The notes under the pieces were generated by a model. The model was given only the letters and a program-made list of their open reading frames with translations. It made no database searches and was not told the DNA's origin. A DNA stretch of 64,000 bases from Porphyrobacter sp. ULC335 (GTDB lineage Bacteria > Pseudomonadota > Alphaproteobacteria > Sphingomonadales > Sphingomonadaceae). Of this stretch, positions 25,288 to 34,451 are shown in pieces. The stretch lies in contig NZ_CP078091.1 of the NCBI RefSeq assembly GCF_025917005.1, positions 806,001-870,000 of the forward strand, written 5' to 3'. Within the stretch, counting starts at the first letter, position 1, and every line of letters starts with the position of its first letter. A program made the position numbers and the translations under genes.

Positions 25288-25995
25288 CTAACACCACGCC
25301 CGTCGCACGCCGCCCCATTGCTCGGCCAGCCCCTCGCGCACCAGCACTTCGCCAAGGCTTGCGCCGCCGCGGGTGACCAGTTTCAGGGTGCGGCCGTATT
25401 TGTCCCGGCTGCGCCCCTCGGGATTGGGTTTGAGGGAGAACGGCCCCGCGTTCAGCAGCGTCACCAGCCGCTGCGTGGCGCGGCGGCCCATCATCGCTTC
25501 GTTGGCGCAGCCGGGGTTGCTGACCTCGGGCGTGTCGAGATCGGCGATGCGGATTTTCTCGCCCCGATACCAGATGGTGTCGCCATCGACGACGCAGGTG
25601 ACCCGCACCGGCCCCGAACACAGGCTGAAACGCGCGCTCTCGCGGTCGCCGCCGCTGGCTGCGGCCACTCCGCCCGGCCGCGCTCCGGCAACGATCCGCG
25701 GCTGCGCAGCATCAAGACTGGCGGCGCTGTTCAAGGCCAGATCAGCAGCGCTAGGCCGCGCGCCTGATGCCGCGGCTTCCTCCGGCCCGCCCGAAACCGG
25801 CATCAGCAGCACCGCGGTGAAGGCCGAAAGCGGCAGGATCACCATCAGCGCGGCAAACCACCGCCCCGAAGCCTTCGCCGGTTGCCGGGCAAAGCGCTGC
25901 GCAAACCACGCCCGCTTGCGGCGCGAGGCATAGGCATCCGCCTTGGTCCAGCGGGACGGCTGGCGCGGATTGCGGAAGCGGATGATCTTGCCCAT
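25288..25995 (-). CDS. Membrane-anchored thermonuclease (SNase-like) family protein
   Basis: A 235-residue protein. A basic N-terminus is followed by one hydrophobic segment (WFAALMVILPLSAFTAVLLMPV), placing the rest in the periplasm. An Ala-rich linker leads to an SNase-like domain: VDGDTIWYRGEKIRIADLDTPEV near residues 137-159 and a later RDKYGR. The domain is short for a full nuclease, but the Asp and Arg positions of staphylococcal nuclease are present. ATG 25995 is chosen; 26016 adds seven residues. Confidence 0.82.
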   Translation of the reverse strand: MGKIIRFRNPRQPSRWTKADAYASRRKRAWFAQRFARQPAKASGRWFAALMVILPLSAFTAVLLMPVSGGPEEAAASGARPSAADLALNSAASLDAAQPRIVAGARPGGVAAASGGDRESARFSLCSGPVRVTCVVDGDTIWYRGEKIRIADLDTPEVSNPGCANEAMMGRRATQRLVTLLNAGPFSLKPNPEGRSRDKYGRTLKLVTRGGASLGEVLVREGLAEQWGGVRRAWC

Positions 25996-26097
25996 CAACG
26001 CAGAATGCCGCGCCAATTCTCAACATCGCGCTAACGCGGTGCGCGCGGAAAGCCCGCTCAACCCTTCTGCAACCCTTTGTTTCCTATACCCGCCCCC

Positions 26098-26430
26098 ATG
26101 GACCCGCACGCACTCGTCACCGATCCGTCGACCATCGCCGCCGTCAAGGCGCTGGTGACGCCGTTCAACATCGCGGCGGCGCTGCTGGCGATGAACCTGT
26201 TCGCCTTTGCGGCCTTCGGAATCGACAAGGCGCGGGCGGCGCAAGGGGCGTGGCGGGTCTCGGAATCGACGCTGCTGCGGCTTGCGTTCTTTGGCGGGAC
26301 GGTGGGGGCCTATGCGGGCCGCGCGCTGTTCCGGCACAAGACGCGCAAGCAGCCGTTCTGCGGGCAGCTCCACGCGATTGCCGCGCTGCAACTGGCGGCA
26401 GCGGCGGGACTGGCGGTCTATTTCTGGTGA
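26098..26430 (+). CDS. DUF1294 domain membrane protein
   Basis: A 110-residue inner-membrane protein. Hydrophobic segments lie near residues 20-42 (FNIAAALLAMNLFAFAAFGI), 62-75 and 93-108. Between the first two is DKARAAQGAWRVSESTLLRLAFFGGTVGA, the DUF1294 signature (Asp-Lys near Trp-Arg-hydrophobic-Gly-Gly). The HKTRKQPF loop is also typical. Function of the family is not known. Confidence 0.85.
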   Translation: MDPHALVTDPSTIAAVKALVTPFNIAAALLAMNLFAFAAFGIDKARAAQGAWRVSESTLLRLAFFGGTVGAYAGRALFRHKTRKQPFCGQLHAIAALQLAAAAGLAVYFW

Positions 26431-26611
26431 GCCCGCACGGCGCGCGTGTGCGGGGGGGGCACGCGCTTTCCTACGCGGCCCCTCCGGCGCTAAGTCTGCG
26501 GGGTGCAAAGCGGTGACACGCCCCGATTTTCGCCGCAACCATGTCATCCGGCATGAAAGGCGAGCGATTACAGAGTGATGGCGCGATTGGCGGGAAATTC
26601 AGGCCCCCCTT

Positions 26612-26708
26612 AGACCCCTGTTAGACCCCCTCCAGCCCGCGCCAGACCCCCTCCAGCCCGGCGCGGCGGATTTGACCGCGATCAAATGCGGATGGCGCGC
26701 AGGGGTCT
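26612..26708. repeat. Short direct repeats with inverted partner
   Basis: AGACCCCCTCCAGCCCG occurs at 26623-26639 and 26644-26660 (period 21). A shorter AGACCCCTG at 26612-26620 has its exact complement CAGGGGTCT at 26700-26708, flanking the FNR-like box. The remainder of the 308-base gap before the YdcH-like gene shows nothing else clear. Confidence 0.5.
26672..26685. promoter_or_regulatory. FNR/FixK-type box upstream of the YdcH-like gene
   Basis: TTGAC-CGCG-ATCAA matches the CRP/FNR-family consensus TTGAY-N4-RTCAA. It is centred about 60 bases upstream of the start codon at 26739. Oxygen-dependent control of that gene is a reasonable guess; no regulator gene is in the window. Confidence 0.5.
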
Positions 26709-26738
26709 AGGCAGGGGACATCGAACAAGGAGACTCCG

Positions 26739-26990
26739 ATGTCCGCACATACCCCGCACGAACTCGCCGATACCTTCCCCGAAGATACCGCCGCGCTCCA
26801 CCAGCTCAAATTGACCGACGCGCATTTCGCCCGGCTGGCCGAGCGGCATCACGAGGTGAACCGCACCATCCACCGCATCGAAACCGAGATCGAAGCGGCC
26901 AGCGACGAACGGCTCGAAGCGCTCAAGAAAGAGCGGCTGCACCTGCTCGACGAAATCGCAGCCATGCTGGAAAACGCCCAGGCAGAATGA
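26739..26990 (+). CDS. YdcH family protein (DUF465)
   Basis: An 83-residue, strongly helical protein with the DUF465 pattern: LHQLKLTDAHFARLAERHHE, then NRTIHRIETEIEAASDERLE, a two-helix hairpin. Family members are small cytosolic proteins of unknown function, abundant in alphaproteobacteria. A strong AAGGAG stands before the ATG. A candidate FNR-type site lies in the promoter region. Confidence 0.88.
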   Translation: MSAHTPHELADTFPEDTAALHQLKLTDAHFARLAERHHEVNRTIHRIETEIEAASDERLEALKKERLHLLDEIAAMLENAQAE

Positions 26991-27014
26991 CGGGGCGGCC
27001 TTGGGGGGCGGGCC

Positions 27015-27185
27015 TCAGATCTCGGTGTCTTTGCGGGGTGTGGTGCGGCGGTCCGCGCCTGAACGGCGGTCGCCCTTGCGGCGATCCGGCCCGTCAAAAG
27101 GCACCTGCGCCTTGCGCCGGTCCCCCTGCCGCCGTCCTCCGCTGCCGGCTTCTTCGGCAGGGGTAGTGCTGTCATTCTCGGCCAT
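27015..27185 (-). CDS. Short Arg/Asp-rich protein with DRR repeats
   Basis: A 56-residue frame with GAGGTGATC directly before its ATG at 27185. The sequence is very basic and repetitive: GGRRQGDRRK, GPDRRKGDRR, SGADRR. Four copies of DRR in 35 residues suggest a disordered nucleic-acid- or phosphate-binding protein. No family is recognised. The good ribosome site and repeated motif favour a real gene over chance. Confidence 0.55.
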   Translation of the reverse strand: MAENDSTTPAEEAGSGGRRQGDRRKAQVPFDGPDRRKGDRRSGADRRTTPRKDTEI

Positions 27186-27352
27186 GATCACCTCTGATGG
27201 AGAAGGTAAATAGCGACCTCTTTTTTTTGGATGAATATCATCAAGTGAGTGAAATGCCTAGTTTGGTCTTTCTCCACCCCACCAAGCCGCTTGGCCCCGC
27301 GCCTGCAAGCCGCTAGGGCGCCGCCCGACAGCGCGATGTGCGCGCACGGGAC

Positions 27353-28285
27353 ATGACGCCGGTGACTGACAAGCAATTCCATGACGCACCCCGTTCGGGG
27401 GCCGAAACGCCCGATCTCTCGAAGGCCGAAGTGCTGATCGAGGCGCTGCCCTATTTCCAGCGCTATGCGGGCCGCACCTTCGTGGTGAAATACGGCGGCC
27501 ACGCGATGGGCGACCCCGAGGCAGCGCGCGATTTTGCCGAGGATATCGTGCTGCTGAAGGCGGTCGGCATCAACCCGGTGGTGGTGCATGGCGGCGGCCC
27601 GCAGATCGGCCAGATGCTCAAGCGGTTGGGGGTGGAGAGCACCTTCGTCGACGGATTGCGCGTCACCGATGAAGCAACCGCCAAGATCGCGGAGATGGTG
27701 CTTTCAGGCGCGATCAACAAGGAACTGGTCGGCTGGCTGGCGGCAGCCGGCGGCAAGGCGATCGGCATCTCGGGCAAGGACGGCGGGCTGGTCACCGCGC
27801 GCAAGGTCAGCCGCACCACGCGTGATCCTGACAGCAATATCGAACAGGTCGTGGACCTGGGCTTCGTCGGCGAACCGGCGATGGTCGATACCACGGTGAT
27901 CGACACGATGGTCGCCGCCGGGATGATCCCGGTGATCGCGCCGATTGCGCCGGGCGAGGACGGGGCGACCTACAACATCAACGCCGATACCATGGCGGGC
28001 GCGATTGCGGCGGCGCTGGGCGCGGCGCGTTTGTTCCTGCTGACCGATGTGGCGGGCGTGCTGGGCGCGGAAGGCGAACTGCTCACCGATCTCACCCCCA
28101 CCGATATCGCCAAGCTGCGCGCCGACGGCGTGATCCGCGGCGGCATGGTGCCCAAGCTGGAAACCTGCGTGACCGCGGTGCAATCGGGCTGCGAGGCGGC
28201 AGTGGTGCTTGACGGGCGGGTGGGGCACGCGATGCTGCTCGAATTCTTCACCGCGCGCGGTGCCGGGACACTGGTGCGCGCCTGA
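27353..28285 (+). CDS. argB: Acetylglutamate kinase
   Basis: Phosphorylates N-acetyl-L-glutamate, the second step of arginine biosynthesis, in the cytosol. The 310-residue protein shows VVKYGGHAM (phosphate site), [11 protein letters not shown] (substrate site), [10 protein letters not shown], and the Asn-Ala-Asp segment [10 protein letters not shown] near the ATP site. [11 protein letters not shown] is the late strand. Length fits. ATG 27353 is chosen; 27338 adds five residues. The next gene (YggT) starts 121 bases later; no other arg genes are close. Confidence 0.96.
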   Translation: MTPVTDKQFHDAPRSGAETPDLSKAEVLIEALPYFQRYAGRTFVVKYGGHAMGDPEAARDFAEDIVLLKAVGINPVVVHGGGPQIGQMLKRLGVESTFVDGLRVTDEATAKIAEMVLSGAINKELVGWLAAAGGKAIGISGKDGGLVTARKVSRTTRDPDSNIEQVVDLGFVGEPAMVDTTVIDTMVAAGMIPVIAPIAPGEDGATYNINADTMAGAIAAALGAARLFLLTDVAGVLGAEGELLTDLTPTDIAKLRADGVIRGGMVPKLETCVTAVQSGCEAAVVLDGRVGHAMLLEFFTARGAGTLVRA

Positions 28286-28406
28286 AGCGGGAACTGAGAT
28301 ATGGCGCGGGGCGTATTAACAGGCTAATACGCCTAGCCAAGGGACTAGACCGCGCGCGGCAGCCTGCCAAAGCAAGCCGCGCCTTCGCAATGGAAACGGA
28401 TCGCCA

Positions 28407-28688
28407 ATGACTGACGCACTTCTCCAGATTTTCCTGATGGTCCTCAACACGGCCAACATGCTGCTGATCATCTGGTTCATCATCGGGCTGCTGTTCGCCT
28501 TCAACGTGGTGAGCCCGAGCAACCAGTTCGCCTTTGCGGTGCATGATGCGCTGAGCCGGTTGTTCGAGCCTGCGCTGCGCCCGATCCGCAAGGTCATGCC
28601 CGATACCGGGGCGATCGACTTTTCGCCGATGGTGTTCCTGATGCTGCTCAACGCGGTCGGCTATATCCTGCAAGGCGCGATGACCTGA
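28407..28688 (+). CDS. YggT family membrane protein
   Basis: A 93-residue inner-membrane protein with two hydrophobic segments ([20 protein letters not shown] and [17 protein letters not shown]). Between them is [24 protein letters not shown], the usual YggT signature (Pro-Ile-Arg ... Asp-Phe-Ser). Relatives are linked to osmotic tolerance and to cell-division gene clusters. Its stop overlaps the folD start by one base, so the two are translationally coupled. Confidence 0.92.
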   Translation: MTDALLQIFLMVLNTANMLLIIWFIIGLLFAFNVVSPSNQFAFAVHDALSRLFEPALRPIRKVMPDTGAIDFSPMVFLMLLNAVGYILQGAMT

Positions 28689-29584
28689 TGGGGGAGGCAG
28701 CGCGGATCGACGGCAAGGCTTTTGCCGAAGCCCTGCGCGCACGCATCGGTGCGGCAGCGGCGGCCTTTGCCCAGAACGCCGGGCGGCGTCCCGGTCTTGC
28801 GGTGGTGCTGGTCGGCGAAGATGCAGCGAGCCAGGTCTATGTCGGCGCCAAGGGCCGCGCTTGCGAGGAAGCGGGCATCGCCAGCTTCGAACATCGCCTG
28901 CCCGCGACCACCAGTGCCGGTGAACTGCTCGCGCTGGTCGAGCGGCTGAACCGTGACGAGGAAGTCGACGGCATTCTCGTCCAGCTTCCCCTGCCTGCCG
29001 GTCTGGACGAGCAGGCGGTCATCGCCGCCATCGATCCCGACAAGGATGTTGACGGGTTCCATGTGATCAACGCCGGTCGTTTGAGTGTCGGCCAGCCGGG
29101 CTTCGTGCCCTGCACCCCATTGGGCTGCCTGATGCTGTTGCAAGACCGGCTGGGCGATCTGTCGGGGCTGGAGGCAGTGGTGATCGGCCGGTCGAACATC
29201 GTCGGCAAGCCGATGGCGCAACTGCTCACCGATGCCAACGCCACCGTCACCGTGGCGCATAGCCGCACGCGCGATCTGCCCGCCGTGGTGCGCCGCGCCG
29301 ACATCGTGGTTGCCGCCGTGGGCCGTCCGGAGATGGTGCGCGGCGACTGGATCAAGCCGGGCGCGACCGTGATCGACGTCGGCATCAACCGCCTGCCGCC
29401 TGATGAAGGCAAGGAAAAGGGACGGCTGGTGGGCGATGTCGCTTTTGCCGAGGCGCTTGCCGTGGCGGGTGCAATCACGCCGGTGCCGGGCGGTGTCGGG
29501 CCGATGACCATTGCGGTGCTGCTCAGGAACACGCTCGTCGCGGCGCATCGCCATGCCGGGCTGGACGCGCCAGAGGGGCTGTAA
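28688..29584 (+). CDS. folD: Methylenetetrahydrofolate dehydrogenase / cyclohydrolase
   Basis: Bifunctional enzyme of one-carbon metabolism that interconverts methylene-, methenyl- and formyl-tetrahydrofolate with NADP. The 298-residue protein has [20 protein letters not shown] (with the catalytic Tyr and Lys), [13 protein letters not shown], the NADP-binding [17 protein letters not shown], and [15 protein letters not shown] at the C-terminus. The ATG overlaps the YggT stop. Confidence 0.97.
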   Translation: MGEAARIDGKAFAEALRARIGAAAAAFAQNAGRRPGLAVVLVGEDAASQVYVGAKGRACEEAGIASFEHRLPATTSAGELLALVERLNRDEEVDGILVQLPLPAGLDEQAVIAAIDPDKDVDGFHVINAGRLSVGQPGFVPCTPLGCLMLLQDRLGDLSGLEAVVIGRSNIVGKPMAQLLTDANATVTVAHSRTRDLPAVVRRADIVVAAVGRPEMVRGDWIKPGATVIDVGINRLPPDEGKEKGRLVGDVAFAEALAVAGAITPVPGGVGPMTIAVLLRNTLVAAHRHAGLDAPEGL

Positions 29585-29610
29585 TCAATCTCTGCGAAGG
29601 TGGGAAAAGC

Positions 29611-30375
29611 ATGAAATCGTCAGTCTTCGCCGTCGCCGCCATGCTTGCACTCACCGCCTGTGCCGGGGGCGGCGCGCCCAAGCCGAACAAGCGGGCCATG
29701 GCGATGATCGAGCGAGTGCTGACCACCGCGCCCGGCGCCGCGCAGCCGAGCACCATCGTCGCCGCCGAACTCGCCTTCTCCCGCGCCGCGCGCGAACAGG
29801 GCCAGTGGACCGCCTTCCGCCAGTTCGCCGCCCCCGGCGCGCTGCTCCACGGGCGCAACGGCCCCTTCCCGATCGAACCGTGGCTCGCCATGCAGACCGA
29901 TCCGCCCGAGGCTGTGCAGTGGGAGCCGCGCGTGGTGGTGATGAGCTGCGATGGCGCGGTGGCGGTGAGCCAGGGGCGCTTCCGCGATCCGGAGGGCAAG
30001 GTCGGCAATTTCGTGACCGTCTGGGAACGGCAGGCAGACAACACCTATCGCTATGTCTTCGATGTCGGCGGGGATGATGTGCCGCAGCCGCCGCCGCGCA
30101 AGCCGGTCGAGGAAGGCGATATCGTCGTGACCGAGATCGACGCGGTGCAGGGCCTCGTCGCCACCTGCCCGCGCGGCGATGCACCCACCCCGCCGCCCCC
30201 CGCGATCCCCGTGGGCGAGGACGGCAAGACCGACGCCCGCCTTTCGCGCGACGGCACGCTGCGCTGGCGCTGGGAACACCGCGCGGACGGCACCCGCTAT
30301 GCCGCCGCGGAGTATTTCTACCAGGGGCGCTGGGTGACCGGGATCGAACAAAGCCTTGTGCCGACCGGCGATTGA
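29611..30375 (+). CDS. Putative lipoprotein with SnoaL/NTF2-like features
   Basis: A 254-residue lipoprotein: signal with lipobox LTAC (Cys17). Residues 50-150 resemble an NTF2-like domain (AAELAFSRAAREQGQWTAFR, then WEPRVVVMSCDGAVAVSQG and VTVWERQADNTYRYVFDVGG). A Pro-rich segment and a second, Trp/Arg-rich part follow. The substrate is unknown. GGTGGGAAA stands upstream of the ATG; folD ends 26 bases before. Confidence 0.75.
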   Translation: MKSSVFAVAAMLALTACAGGGAPKPNKRAMAMIERVLTTAPGAAQPSTIVAAELAFSRAAREQGQWTAFRQFAAPGALLHGRNGPFPIEPWLAMQTDPPEAVQWEPRVVVMSCDGAVAVSQGRFRDPEGKVGNFVTVWERQADNTYRYVFDVGGDDVPQPPPRKPVEEGDIVVTEIDAVQGLVATCPRGDAPTPPPPAIPVGEDGKTDARLSRDGTLRWRWEHRADGTRYAAAEYFYQGRWVTGIEQSLVPTGD

Positions 30376-30409
30376 TGTGAGGGGGCGCTAGGCCTTCCCC
30401 GAGCGAGCA

Positions 30410-31039
30410 ATGGTGCTGACCGAACTCTTCCTTTCCGCTTTCGTCACCCTGTTCGTTGTGATCGACCCGCCGGGGTGCGCGCCGATCTATGCCGGGCTGA
30501 CCAAGGGCGCCACGCGTGAGCAGGCCCGCAGCATGGCGCTGCGCGCGACGGCGATCGCCTCGGTCATCCTGCTGATCTTCGCGCTGTTCGGGCAGGAGCT
30601 GCTGGGCGCGCTGCATATCGAACTGGACTCGTTCCGCATCGCGGGCGGGCTGATGCTGTTCTTCATCGCCTTCGACATGGTCTTCGAAAAGCGCACACAG
30701 CGCCGCGAGGAACGCGCCGAGAAGATCGCGCAGACGCCCGAGATCGAGGACGTTTCGGTGTTCCCGATGGCGATGCCGATGCTCGCCGGGCCGGGCGCGA
30801 TTGCGGCGATCATGCTGCTGATGAACGAGGCCGATGGGCTTCCGGAATCGCTCGAGGTGCTCGCCGCGCTCGCCGCGGTGCTGGCCATCACCGCCGCCGC
30901 GCTGGTCGCCGCCGGGCCGCTGATCCGGCTGCTGGGCGACAAGGTCGAGGCGGTGATCACCCGCCTGCTCGGCGTGCTGCTGGCCGCGCTGGCGGCGCAA
31001 TATGTGATCGACGGGCTGAAGGGCAGCTTCGGCATCTAG
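30410..31039 (+). CDS. MarC family integral membrane protein
   Basis: A 209-residue inner-membrane protein with about six hydrophobic segments. The first carries FVVIDPPGCAPIY, and the middle of the protein FPMAMPMLAGPGAIAAIMLL, both MarC signatures. The family was once thought to be a multidrug transporter; its real function is not established. It is the last gene before the Ter operon and is probably independent of it. Confidence 0.9.
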   Translation: MVLTELFLSAFVTLFVVIDPPGCAPIYAGLTKGATREQARSMALRATAIASVILLIFALFGQELLGALHIELDSFRIAGGLMLFFIAFDMVFEKRTQRREERAEKIAQTPEIEDVSVFPMAMPMLAGPGAIAAIMLLMNEADGLPESLEVLAALAAVLAITAAALVAAGPLIRLLGDKVEAVITRLLGVLLAALAAQYVIDGLKGSFGI

Positions 31040-31099
31040 TCCGGTTGACAGGCCACGCACGGAGCATAGTCTTCCTCGCGCAACCGGGGGAGTGGCGCG

Positions 31100-31294
31100 A
31101 TGGCGAAGAAGAAAGTGATCGTCGAGGGCGGTGGCGAGAACCTGTACTACGTGTCTGAATCGAACGGGACGATCTACGTCTACAAGGGTTCAGTGTGGGG
31201 CAGCGACACGCAGATCGGCAAGGTTCGCGAGATGCGCGATGCCATCGCGGTCATAGAAAACCACGCAGGCCGCAAGATCAAAAGCATCGGCTAA
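31100..31294 (+). CDS. Small protein of unknown function at the head of the Ter operon
   Basis: A 64-residue protein: basic start MAKKKVIVEGGG, then beta-like ENLYYVSESNGTIYVYKGS and a helical VREMRDAIAVIENHAGRKIKSIG. GGGGGAGTGGCG precedes the ATG. No family is recognised. It lies 150 bases before the first TerD-type gene, so a link to the operon is possible but not shown. Confidence 0.6.
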   Translation: MAKKKVIVEGGGENLYYVSESNGTIYVYKGSVWGSDTQIGKVREMRDAIAVIENHAGRKIKSIG

Positions 31295-31376
31295 CGCCCG
31301 CGAAGCTTCCGCAACCCCTTAACAAAAACGTAACGAAATCAGCGCGCGGCTCGCCGCAATCCCCTCGGTCGAAGGG

Positions 31377-31407
31377 TTGACACTCCTGCGGGCTTCGCGG
31401 ATATCTT
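31377..31407 (+). promoter_or_regulatory. Candidate promoter of the Ter operon
   Basis: TTGACA at 31377-31382 matches the -35 consensus. TATCTT at 31402-31407 is a possible -10, but the 19-base spacer is long. It lies about 38 bases before the GTG start of the first TerD-type gene. Weak but positioned well. Confidence 0.3.
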
Positions 31408-31444
31408 CGTCAAGGCATCAATCGCCGGAAGACGTGGGGGATCA

Positions 31445-32026
31445 GTGGGAATTTCACTCCAGAAGAGCCAGTCTGTCAGCCTCACCAAGCAGGCGCCGAA
31501 CGGGCTGTCGCAGATCACCCTCGGGGTTGGCTGGGACGTTGCCAAGAAGGGCTTCTTCGGCGGTTTGCTGGGCGGCGGCGGGGATATTGATCTCGACGCG
31601 TCGTGCATCACCTTCGATGCCGACAAGGCCGTGCTGGAATCGGTGTGGTTCGGCAAGCTTACCAACGCCTCGGGCACGATCCGCCACAGCGGCGATAATC
31701 TCACCGGCGAGGGCGACGGGGATGACGAGAGCATCGCCATCAATCTCGAACGGCTCGACGGCAAGGTCGAGTATATCGTCCTGACGGTGAACAGCTTCCG
31801 CGGGCAGACCTTTGACAAGGTTGCCAATGCCTTTGGCCGGGTGGTCGATACCAAGACCCGGACCGAGCTGGCGCGCTTCGACATTTCGGATTCCGGCTCG
31901 CACACCGGGCTGATCCTCGCCAGCCTGTCGCGCAATGGCGGGCAGTGGGACTTCAAGGCGATCGGCGAGCGGACCGGCGGACGCACCGTGCACGATCTGA
32001 CCGCCCCGGCCCGCGCCATCCTCTGA
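31445..32026 (+). CDS. TerD family protein (first of the operon)
   Basis: A 193-residue calcium-binding TerD-domain protein. It has LTLGVGWD-like ITLGVGWDVAKKGFFGG, DIDLDASCITFD, and the ligand loop [15 protein letters not shown] near residues 79-93, all complete. The C-terminal FDISDSGSHTGLILASL differs from the classic AEIYRHxxxWK, so it is nearer TerX/TerZ. Translation begins at GTG 31445 behind GGGGG. TerD proteins act in tellurite, phage and DNA-damage stress responses; this copy leads a long co-directional operon. Confidence 0.88.
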   Translation: MGISLQKSQSVSLTKQAPNGLSQITLGVGWDVAKKGFFGGLLGGGGDIDLDASCITFDADKAVLESVWFGKLTNASGTIRHSGDNLTGEGDGDDESIAINLERLDGKVEYIVLTVNSFRGQTFDKVANAFGRVVDTKTRTELARFDISDSGSHTGLILASLSRNGGQWDFKAIGERTGGRTVHDLTAPARAIL

Positions 32027-32085
32027 CCTGATCCGGCGCGCGCGGAACCACCGCGCCAGCCTCCATTCCAGCGGGAGTCATTCCG

Positions 32086-33276
32086 ATGCAGTTGCAACGT
32101 GGGGAGAAACGCTCCCTGTCCGATCTCGGGGTTGGCCCGCAATGCGAGGTCAAGGTCGAGTTCGGCATGGACGGCATCGACATTGCCGCCTTCGGGCTCG
32201 AACCCGGGCAGAAGATCGGCGATGACCGCTATGTCGTGCTGTTCTCCAACCCTGCCAGCCCCGGCGGCGAAGTGCGGATGAGCAGCGCTGGCAACGCGGC
32301 GAGTTTCACGCTCGATCTCGACAAGCTCCCGGCGACGATCGACCGCATCGTCTTCACCGCCACCCATGACAGCCGCGCCGTGGGCGAATCCCGCCCGCTG
32401 CTGGTGAGCATTGATGGCGGCAAGGCGAGCTTCGACGTCGCCGCGCACCTCTCGAACGAAAAAGCCGTGATGATGGCGGAGATTTACCGCCATTCCTCCG
32501 GCTGGAAGATCGGCACGATTGCGGCTGGCTTTGCAGGCGGGCTTGGCGCGCTGATCGGGCATTTCGGCGGGGAAGTGGAAGATGCCCCCGCACCGCCGCC
32601 ACCGCCACCCCCTCCTCCGGCACCCCCGCCGCCTCCGCCTCCGCCTCCGCCACCAGCCCCTGCGGCGCCGGTCAGCCTGAAGAAAATCAGCCTCGACAAA
32701 GGTAATTCTTCGGTCAGCCTCAAGAAGCAGGGCAACACCTTCGGCGAGATCGTGCTCAACCTCAACTGGACTGCGCGGACGCAGAAGAAGGGCTTCTTCG
32801 GCGGGACGCAGCAGCTTGACCTTGATCTGGGCGTGATCTTCGAACTGGCCGACGGCATGGGTGCAGGCTGCATCCAGGCGCTGGGACGCAGCTTCGGCGC
32901 GTATAACCAGCCGCCCTTTATCGAACTGTCGGGCGATGACCGCACCGGCGCGGTCGCGGCCGGTGAGACGATCCGCGTCAATGGCCAGTATTTCGACTAT
33001 ATCCGCCGCATCGGCGTGTTCGCCCTGATCTATGAAGGTGCGCCCAACTGGGGCGAGACCGATGGGGTGGTCCGGCTCAACATTCCCGGCCAGCCCGAGA
33101 TCGAGGTGCGGATGGACGAAACCGGCAGCCGCGAGCGGCTATGCGGGATCGCGGTGATCGACAATGTCGGCGGCGAGCTCAAGATGAGCCGCCTGATGCG
33201 CTTCTATTCCAGCCAGAAACCCTTTGCCGAGGATATCGGCGTCTATCTTCAGTGGGCGCGCGGCAGTAAGGACTGA
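32086..33276 (+). CDS. TerA-like protein: two TerD domains joined by polyproline
   Basis: A 396-residue protein. Domain 1 (1-165) ends with AVMMAEIYRHSSGWKIGTIAAGF, a TerD signature, but its early calcium loop is degenerate. Residues about 166-203 are almost all proline and alanine. Domain 2 resembles TerA: IVLNLNWTARTQKKGFFGG, LDLDLGVIFELADG, then IELSGDDRTGAVAAGE in place of the [12 protein letters not shown] loop. The long rigid proline linker suggests that the two domains reach separate partners. It follows the first TerD gene by 60 bases. Confidence 0.86.
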   Translation: MQLQRGEKRSLSDLGVGPQCEVKVEFGMDGIDIAAFGLEPGQKIGDDRYVVLFSNPASPGGEVRMSSAGNAASFTLDLDKLPATIDRIVFTATHDSRAVGESRPLLVSIDGGKASFDVAAHLSNEKAVMMAEIYRHSSGWKIGTIAAGFAGGLGALIGHFGGEVEDAPAPPPPPPPPPAPPPPPPPPPPPAPAAPVSLKKISLDKGNSSVSLKKQGNTFGEIVLNLNWTARTQKKGFFGGTQQLDLDLGVIFELADGMGAGCIQALGRSFGAYNQPPFIELSGDDRTGAVAAGETIRVNGQYFDYIRRIGVFALIYEGAPNWGETDGVVRLNIPGQPEIEVRMDETGSRERLCGIAVIDNVGGELKMSRLMRFYSSQKPFAEDIGVYLQWARGSKD

Positions 33277-33320
33277 GCAACAAGACTGCCGTATGAAGCG
33301 GCCAGAAGGATAATTATTCG

Positions 33321-34373
33321 ATGTTCAAGCATTTCGGCGGTTCGCTGCTGTTCACTCTGTTCGGTCTGATTCTGGGGGGCTGGTACGGCTGGGAGCTGAC
33401 CGGCACGATCGACGGCATGCTGGGGATCGTCTGGATCTGCGCGGTGCTGGCCGTGCTGGAAGTTTCGCTGTCATTCGATAACGCCGCGGTCAACGCCTCG
33501 GTGCTCAAGGACATGGACCCGGTCTGGCAGCAGCGCTTCCTGACCTGGGGGATCGCGATTGCGGTGTTCGGGATGCGGATCGTGTTCCCGCTGGTGATCG
33601 TGATGGTCGCGGCCTCGCTGGGCCCTGTCGAAGCGATCAAGCTCGCGCTGAACGAGCCGACCGAATACCAGCGCATCGTCAGCGACGCGCATATCGGCCT
33701 GATGGGCTTCGGCGGTGCGTTTCTGGGCATGGTCGGCCTCAAGTACTTCTTCGATTCCGAAAAGGAGGTCGACTGGATCGCCGCGATCGAGCGCCCGCTG
33801 TCCAAGGTGGCCGAGATCGAGGCGATTGCGATCGGGCTGGTGCTGGCGGCTATCTGGGCGACGTCCACCATGCTCGCGCCGGCTGATGCGCTGACCTTCA
33901 TCATCGCGGCCATTGCGGGCCTGCTGGTCTATCTTGCGGTCGAGATCGTCAACCACCTGCTCGAACCGCCCACGCCCACCACAGGCGATGTCGCTAAGGC
34001 CGGTTTCGGGGCGTTCCTGTATCTCGAAGTGCTCGACGCCAGCTTCTCGTTCGACGGGGTGATCGGGGCGTTCGCGCTGACCAACAACCTGATCATCATC
34101 GCCATCGGCCTTGGTATCGGTGCGATGTTCGTGCGTTCGATGACGATCTTCCTGGTGCGCAAGGGGACGATGTCGGAATACCGCTATCTCGAACACGGCG
34201 CCTTCTATGCGATCATGGCCTTGGCGATCATCATGTTCGTCAACACGTTCGCGCATATCCCCGAAGTCATCACCGGCCTGATCGGCGCGGTGCTGATCGG
34301 GCTCGCGTTCTGGTCGTCGGTGCGTTGGAACAAGGCGAACCCGGAAGGGGAGCCGGAGGACGCGCTGGCCTGA
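33321..34373 (+). CDS. TerC-like membrane protein (DUF475)
   Basis: A 350-residue inner-membrane protein with about nine hydrophobic segments. Two TerC-type repeats carry acidic membrane residues: LEVSLSFDNAAVNASVL near residue 47 and LEVLDASFSFDGVIGAFAL near 235. TerC proteins are thought to move or sense metal ions (Mn, Ca) and to anchor cytoplasmic TerD proteins at the membrane. DUF475 members are the TerC variant most often coded with TerD paralogues. Confidence 0.9.
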   Translation: MFKHFGGSLLFTLFGLILGGWYGWELTGTIDGMLGIVWICAVLAVLEVSLSFDNAAVNASVLKDMDPVWQQRFLTWGIAIAVFGMRIVFPLVIVMVAASLGPVEAIKLALNEPTEYQRIVSDAHIGLMGFGGAFLGMVGLKYFFDSEKEVDWIAAIERPLSKVAEIEAIAIGLVLAAIWATSTMLAPADALTFIIAAIAGLLVYLAVEIVNHLLEPPTPTTGDVAKAGFGAFLYLEVLDASFSFDGVIGAFALTNNLIIIAIGLGIGAMFVRSMTIFLVRKGTMSEYRYLEHGAFYAIMALAIIMFVNTFAHIPEVITGLIGAVLIGLAFWSSVRWNKANPEGEPEDALA

Positions 34374-34451
34374 GGCACGGCGCAGAATTTACCTCGGGCG
34401 GCGGCCGGGACGGTTCCGGTCGCCGCCGGATTTGAGAAAGGAAGACGGATT

